A model generated the notes under the pieces. The model had not been told where the DNA came from. It made no database searches and was given only the letters and a program-made list of their open reading frames with translations. The translations under genes and the position numbers were made by a program. DNA of 8,935 bases from Bacteroidaceae bacterium (GTDB taxonomy: Bacteria; Bacteroidota; Bacteroidia; Bacteroidales; Bacteroidaceae): positions 1 to 8,935 of the forward strand of contig CAAHEN010000178.1 of assembly GCA_900772575.1 (NCBI GenBank), in the 5' to 3' direction. Below, piece by piece: positions 6,403 through 8,935 of the stretch; position 1 is the first letter of the stretch; each line of letters begins with the position of its first letter.

Positions 6403-6458
6403 AGCCCGGCCTGCCTCCCTGCCACCAAGAGTGGACACAAGGGGAAGCAGGCCGGGCT
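6403..6458. terminator. Hairpin between convergent genes, possible bidirectional terminator
   Basis: AGCCCGGCCTGC (6403-6414) is perfectly complementary to 6447-6458. After a C/A mismatch the stem extends by about five more pairs (6416-6420 with 6441-6445, the last a G-U). The loop (6421-6440) holds a small CCAC/GTGG pairing. It lies 19 nt after the comM stop and 65 nt beyond the stop of the Spy-like gene on the other strand. Neither side has a real T-run (only TTTGCGGTTT on the minus strand), so termination efficiency is uncertain. Confidence 0.6.
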
Positions 6459-6522
6459 GCGTGAATGGAAGAGGACCGAAAATATATTATTTACATGCAC
6501 TTTCCCATAAGGGGGACTGGGC

Positions 6523-7062
6523 TCAACGGCGGCGCGGACGGGGTGCCTTGCCCTTGCTCTTGCTGTTGTGGCGCTGCGCCATGCGGTTCAGTTCCTGCCG
6601 CTCCAACTGATAGACGCGATCTATCTGGCGGGCTGTGAGAAACTTGCGGTATTTCTCATAATATTTCCGGCGGAGTTTCTGGAGCTTCTCGCTGCGGTCG
6701 AAGCGGGCATTGATGTCGCGCTCCACGTCGGCATCGGTGCGTGGCTCGCTCTTCTTGGGACGCTGCGCGGGACGCAGGGCCCAGAGCTCTTTCTGGTAGT
6801 CACAGTAGGTCTCGACAAACCGGGCCGTGGTCTTGTCGTCGAGGGCCAGTTGGCCGGCAATGTGGCGGGCCTGTCGGTCGGCCAGTTGCTCGCGGGTGGC
6901 GCGCTGGCGCTGTGTCGGCTGCGGCTGCGGCTGTTGCGGCGTCTGTGCGACGGCGGTCAGTGAACAGGTGAGGGCGAGCACGGCGGCTGCAAACACCCTG
7001 CCGAGTGTCCGGGTGGCGCGACAGGCGGACTGGCGCGGGTCAGAAGGTTTCTTGATTTCCAT
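6523..7062 (-). CDS. Periplasmic Spy/CpxP-like protein with LTxxQ motif, probable stress sensor or chaperone
   Basis: From the ATG at 7062 this is 179 residues. A frame extends back to 7236, but only the 7062 start gives a signal peptide (basic N-terminus, VFAAAVLALTCSLTAVAQ, likely cleavage near residue 40). The mature part has a Pro/Gln-rich linker (41-52), then helices: REQLADRQARHIAGQLAL, DKTTARFVETYCDYQKELWAL, a charged loop (98-112), an Arg/Lys-rich helix (112-140) and KFLTARQIDRVYQLERQEL. LTARQ at 142-146 fits the LTxxQ signature of the Spy/CpxP/CnrX/ZraP group; the first motif is replaced by LALDDKTTARF. H67, C87 and M161 could bind metal, but this is untested. The tail (KSKGKAPRPRRR) is very basic. 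The start overlaps the preceding membrane-protein gene by 23 nt, implying translational coupling. It is last in the sigma-factor operon. Confidence 0.8.
   Translation of the reverse strand: MEIKKPSDPRQSACRATRTLGRVFAAAVLALTCSLTAVAQTPQQPQPQPTQRQRATREQLADRQARHIAGQLALDDKTTARFVETYCDYQKELWALRPAQRPKKSEPRTDADVERDINARFDRSEKLQKLRRKYYEKYRKFLTARQIDRVYQLERQELNRMAQRHNSKSKGKAPRPRRR
6916..6932. repeat. Short GCGGCT hexamer repeat inside the Spy-like gene
   Basis: About three in-frame copies of GCGGCT (first copy short by one base) encode the alternating Pro-Gln linker after the signal peptide. Such a tract can change length in whole codon pairs without breaking the frame. Confidence 0.5.
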
Positions 7063-7408
7063 AATTGTATTTTTGAGTGTTGAGGAAAATGTCCTCTTGA
7101 TAAAGATCCATGAGGAAGGCTTGGTCGTCAGCCGAAAGGTTGTCGAAGGCCTCGATGACAGCGTCGGACGTGACGGCACGGGCTGGCGTCGCGCTGCGGT
7201 GGGCGGGAGTGGTGATGAAGTAGACCGCGCCGGCAAGGACAGCCGCCACGGCGACAGACGCCGCGAAGCGGGCGAGAGGCGCCAGGCGCCAGCGACGCCT
7301 CACCGGTGAGGGCACCGGCTGCGCTTCCAGCCGCTCGAAGAAGCCCTCGGGCACGGTATAAGGCATGCGCTTGCCCACGCGGTTGAAGTCAAATTCTCTG
7401 GCAGACAT
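7040..7408 (-). CDS. Small single-span membrane protein, probable anti-sigma factor
   Basis: This 122-residue protein is encoded directly after the ECF sigma gene, with 12 nt between them. The N-terminus (MSAREFDFNRVGKRMPYTVP) is a conserved-looking start for small proteins encoded next to ECF sigma factors in Bacteroidales. A basic stretch RRRWRLAPLAR (37-47) precedes one hydrophobic segment (about 45-66). By the positive-inside rule the first 44 residues are cytoplasmic and the last 55 or so periplasmic. The C-terminal part (SDAVIEAFDNLSADDQAFLMDLYQEDI) is acidic and helical. There is no zinc-binding HxxxCxxC motif and no cysteine at all, so it is not a ZAS-type anti-sigma factor, and there is no FecR domain. 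The role as inhibitor of the upstream sigma factor is inferred from topology and position. The 3' end overlaps the Spy-like gene by 23 nt. Confidence 0.82.
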   Translation of the reverse strand: MSAREFDFNRVGKRMPYTVPEGFFERLEAQPVPSPVRRRWRLAPLARFAASVAVAAVLAGAVYFITTPAHRSATPARAVTSDAVIEAFDNLSADDQAFLMDLYQEDIFLNTQKYNYGNQETF

Positions 7409-7420
7409 GGTGAAGGCGTT

Positions 7421-7960
7421 TTAGAAATTGGTGTTCATATATTTGACAATGCGTTCCTTGGCATAGTGGTAGTTGGCCTTGGCCGTGGCGGGAGAGGACT
7501 GCATGACGGCGGCGATGTCGTCGTAGGAGAGCTCATCGTAGTAGCGCAGGTTGAAAGTCACGCGCTGTTTCTCGGGAAGCGCCAGAATGGCCTGTTGCAG
7601 CCTGACGGCCTCGAGGTCTGTGTAGTCCACATAGGCATCGGCGGCCAACTGCGCCGCCTGTGTGTCGGCGGCATCAGCTGTGGCCATATCGGTGCGGCGG
7701 CCGGCGATGAGGCGCAGCGCCTCGTTGGTGGCCAGGCGGTAGAGCCACGACTTGAAGGAGCAGTCGCCGCGAAAGCCAGCGACACTGCGGAAGGCACGGA
7801 CGAGGGTCTCCTGCAGCGCGTCCTCAGCGTCGGCGTGTCCGACGACCAACCGGCGGATATGCCAATAGAGTGGCCGGCCATAGTCTCTGACCAAGCGGCG
7901 GAATCCCGCCTCTGGGTCAGTGCGCAGGGCGTCGAGGAGATCGTTGTCAGCGGTGTTCAT
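7421..7960 (-). CDS. ECF-type RNA polymerase sigma factor (sigma-70 family, RpoE-like)
   Basis: This 179-residue protein has only sigma regions 2 and 4. Region 2 spans about 20-88: AGFRRLVRDYGRPLYWHIRR, then DAEDALQETLVRAFRSVAGFRG (core-binding and promoter-melting part) and SFKSWLYRLATNEALRL. A linker of about 35 residues rich in Ala/Asp follows. Region 4 spans about 122-174: AILALPEKQRVTFNLRYY, then the helix-turn-helix DELSYDDIAAVMQSSPATAK and the recognition helix ANYHYAKERI. Length and domain set fit group IV (ECF) sigma factors. Start at 7960 is the first ATG before the region 2 match; no Shine-Dalgarno is evident. It is the first gene of a three-gene unit with a membrane protein and a periplasmic LTxxQ protein. 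I see no TAnnTTTG in the 90 bp upstream, so its promoter is unclear; self-recognition by this sigma factor is possible. Confidence 0.95.
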   Translation of the reverse strand: MNTADNDLLDALRTDPEAGFRRLVRDYGRPLYWHIRRLVVGHADAEDALQETLVRAFRSVAGFRGDCSFKSWLYRLATNEALRLIAGRRTDMATADAADTQAAQLAADAYVDYTDLEAVRLQQAILALPEKQRVTFNLRYYDELSYDDIAAVMQSSPATAKANYHYAKERIVKYMNTNF

Positions 7961-8050
7961 TGGCGGTGCGTTGTTTTTACGGTGTGACTGTTGTAATGAC
8001 CCGCCAAGGTGTGGAAAGTAAAAAGGGAAACGCTAGTTTTTTCAGAGAAA
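7961..8050 (-). promoter_or_regulatory. Leader region of the sigma-factor operon
   Basis: This 90-bp gap precedes the sigma gene. On the minus strand it has T-rich patches (CTTTTTACTTTCC near 8026-8013) and an A-rich run before the ATG. No full TAnnTTTG element and no strong hairpin is visible. A promoter for an alternative sigma factor, possibly the one encoded here, could sit in it, but no sequence decides this. Confidence 0.3.
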
Positions 8051-8935
8051 TCAGAATGGCCAAATGAGCGGCACAAGCAAGACGGTCAGTGCCAAGCAGA
8101 TAAGGTTGAGCGGCAAGCCCACCCTAACGAAGTCGGAGAAGCGGTAGTTGCCGATACCCTGCACGATGAGATTGGTCTGGTAACCGATGGGCGTGGAGAA
8201 ACTGGCCGAGGCAGCTATGGCGATGGTCACAAAGAAAGGCATGGGACTGACGCCGAGGTGCTGCGCGATGGAGAGTGAGATGGGAAAGGCCAGGGCAGCG
8301 GCGGCGTTGTTCGTCATCAGTTCGGTGAAGACATTGGTGATGACGAACACGACGGCCAGCAGCAGGAGCGGGCCATGGCTGTGGCTCAGGCTGACGGCGA
8401 AAGCGGCCACGGCATCGGCCATGCCGGAGTTCTGCATAGCGCGGCTGATGGCGAAGGCCGAGGCGATGGTCACGAGGATGTCCCAAGAAATGAACTTGGT
8501 GTACTTGCGCGCCGGGAAGATGCCCAGCCAAGCCATGACGACGGTGGTGACACAGACGAAGAAGAACATGTCCAGCCTCACGCCGGGCAACAGCCGCTCC
8601 ACAGCGGGCAGTTCGCCGACAGCAGCGCCAATGACCATGAGCACCATGAGCGCGATGGCCAGACGGGCCTTGCCGCGACTCATTCCGGCCGCCGTGCCAC
8701 TGCCGCCCGACACCATGAGGAAGAAGGAAGAGTCGCCCCAGTTTTTCATGAAGTTCGCATCGGCCAGGAGCACGAGTGTGTCGCCCTCGCGGAAGCGCTC
8801 CTTGCGCATGTCGTGAATGATGATGGTGTCGCCGCCACGCTTGATCTCAAGGAGGATGGCGCCATACTTCTGCTTGAAGTCGAAGTCGCGGACGCGGCGA
8901 TTGATGGCGGGGAAGCGCGGTCCGAGCACCACCTC
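8051..8935 (-). CDS. SLC13/DASS-type permease with TrkA-C (RCK) domain, partial (5' end outside window)
   Basis: 294 residues are visible; the start lies beyond the right edge, and the GTG near 8932 is only an internal codon. The first 77 or so visible residues (EVVLGPRFPAINRRVRDFDFKQKYGAILLEI..., with HDMRKERFREGDTLVLLAD) match a TrkA-C / RCK_C domain. The rest has about seven membrane segments, including LAIALMVLMVIGAAVG, DMFFFVCVTTVVMAWLG, WDILVTIASAFAISRAM, PLLLLAVVFVITNVFTEL and the final PLNLICLALTVLLVPLIW. SLC13-type hallmarks are present: ELMTNNAAAALAFP and SFSTPIGYQTNLIVQG. These permeases, with TrkA-C domains inserted mid-protein, carry anions such as sulfate, or dicarboxylates, with Na+; the substrate is not readable here. 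The stop is 90 nt upstream of the sigma gene on the same strand, with no clear terminator between them, so readthrough is possible. Confidence 0.93.
   Translation of the reverse strand, partial: EVVLGPRFPAINRRVRDFDFKQKYGAILLEIKRGGDTIIIHDMRKERFREGDTLVLLADANFMKNWGDSSFFLMVSGGSGTAAGMSRGKARLAIALMVLMVIGAAVGELPAVERLLPGVRLDMFFFVCVTTVVMAWLGIFPARKYTKFISWDILVTIASAFAISRAMQNSGMADAVAAFAVSLSHSHGPLLLLAVVFVITNVFTELMTNNAAAALAFPISLSIAQHLGVSPMPFFVTIAIAASASFSTPIGYQTNLIVQGIGNYRFSDFVRVGLPLNLICLALTVLLVPLIWPF

Noticed and set aside
5073..6500. 475-codon minus-strand frame opposite comM
   Set aside because: comM on the plus strand has every family motif. The antisense frame also reads through the hairpin at 6403-6458 and has no recognisable domain.
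7063..7236. N-terminal extension of the Spy-like protein to 7236
   Set aside because: The extra 58 residues are a Ser/Thr/Pro/Arg-rich shadow of the anti-sigma-like gene and would put the signal peptide in the interior.
7421..7960. FecI/FecR-type iron or glycan (SusCD-linked) sigma system
   Set aside because: The neighbour has no FecR domain and no SusC/TonB receptor is visible in the window; the LTxxQ protein points to a different class.
1..8935. CRISPR array, defence system, prophage, insertion sequence or tRNA
   Set aside because: No regularly spaced direct repeats, transposase, integrase, nuclease or cloverleaf-like segment was recognised on either strand by reading.

Overview
The window looks like a GC-rich member of the Bacteroidales (Bacteroidota). 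The evidence is indirect but consistent. Two lipoproteins are of types typical of this order: one with OmpA-like and TPR regions, one with a DUF4369-like region followed by a thioredoxin-like fold. The ECF sigma factor is followed by a small single-span membrane protein. The lipoprotein start has an AT-rich leader without a Shine-Dalgarno sequence, and TAnnTTTG (-7 type) promoter elements lie in the only long gene-free gap. A genus cannot be assigned from sequence alone. I see no tRNA, rRNA, CRISPR array, insertion sequence or phage gene.

Layout. Positions 1-1492 (minus strand) carry a flavodiiron protein followed by the start of a secreted protein with a ricin-like beta-trefoil appearance, cut by the window edge. 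Positions 1493-1917 are a divergent intergenic region with candidate promoters and two short inverted repeats. Positions 1918-6383 (plus strand) hold the OmpA/TPR lipoprotein, a block of three stem-loops (the second a good intrinsic terminator), a thioredoxin-fold lipoprotein without the CxxC pair, and a ComM/YifB AAA+ ATPase. A 12-bp perfect hairpin at 6403-6458 separates this from the convergent minus-strand group. Read in transcription order, that group is an SLC13-type permease with a TrkA-C domain (5' end outside the window), an ECF sigma factor, a small membrane protein (probable anti-sigma factor) and a periplasmic Spy/CpxP-like protein with an LTxxQ motif.

How the genes work together. 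The flavodiiron protein probably detoxifies O2 or NO in an anaerobe. The last three minus-strand genes are tightly packed (12-nt gap, then a 23-nt overlap). They read as a regulatory cassette: sigma factor, membrane-held inhibitor, periplasmic sensor. The layout resembles CnrH/CnrY/CnrX or stress systems with a CpxP/Spy-type sensor. This is the most interesting candidate in the window, although its signal and targets cannot be read from the sequence. The rest is mostly ordinary Bacteroidales housekeeping and envelope content.
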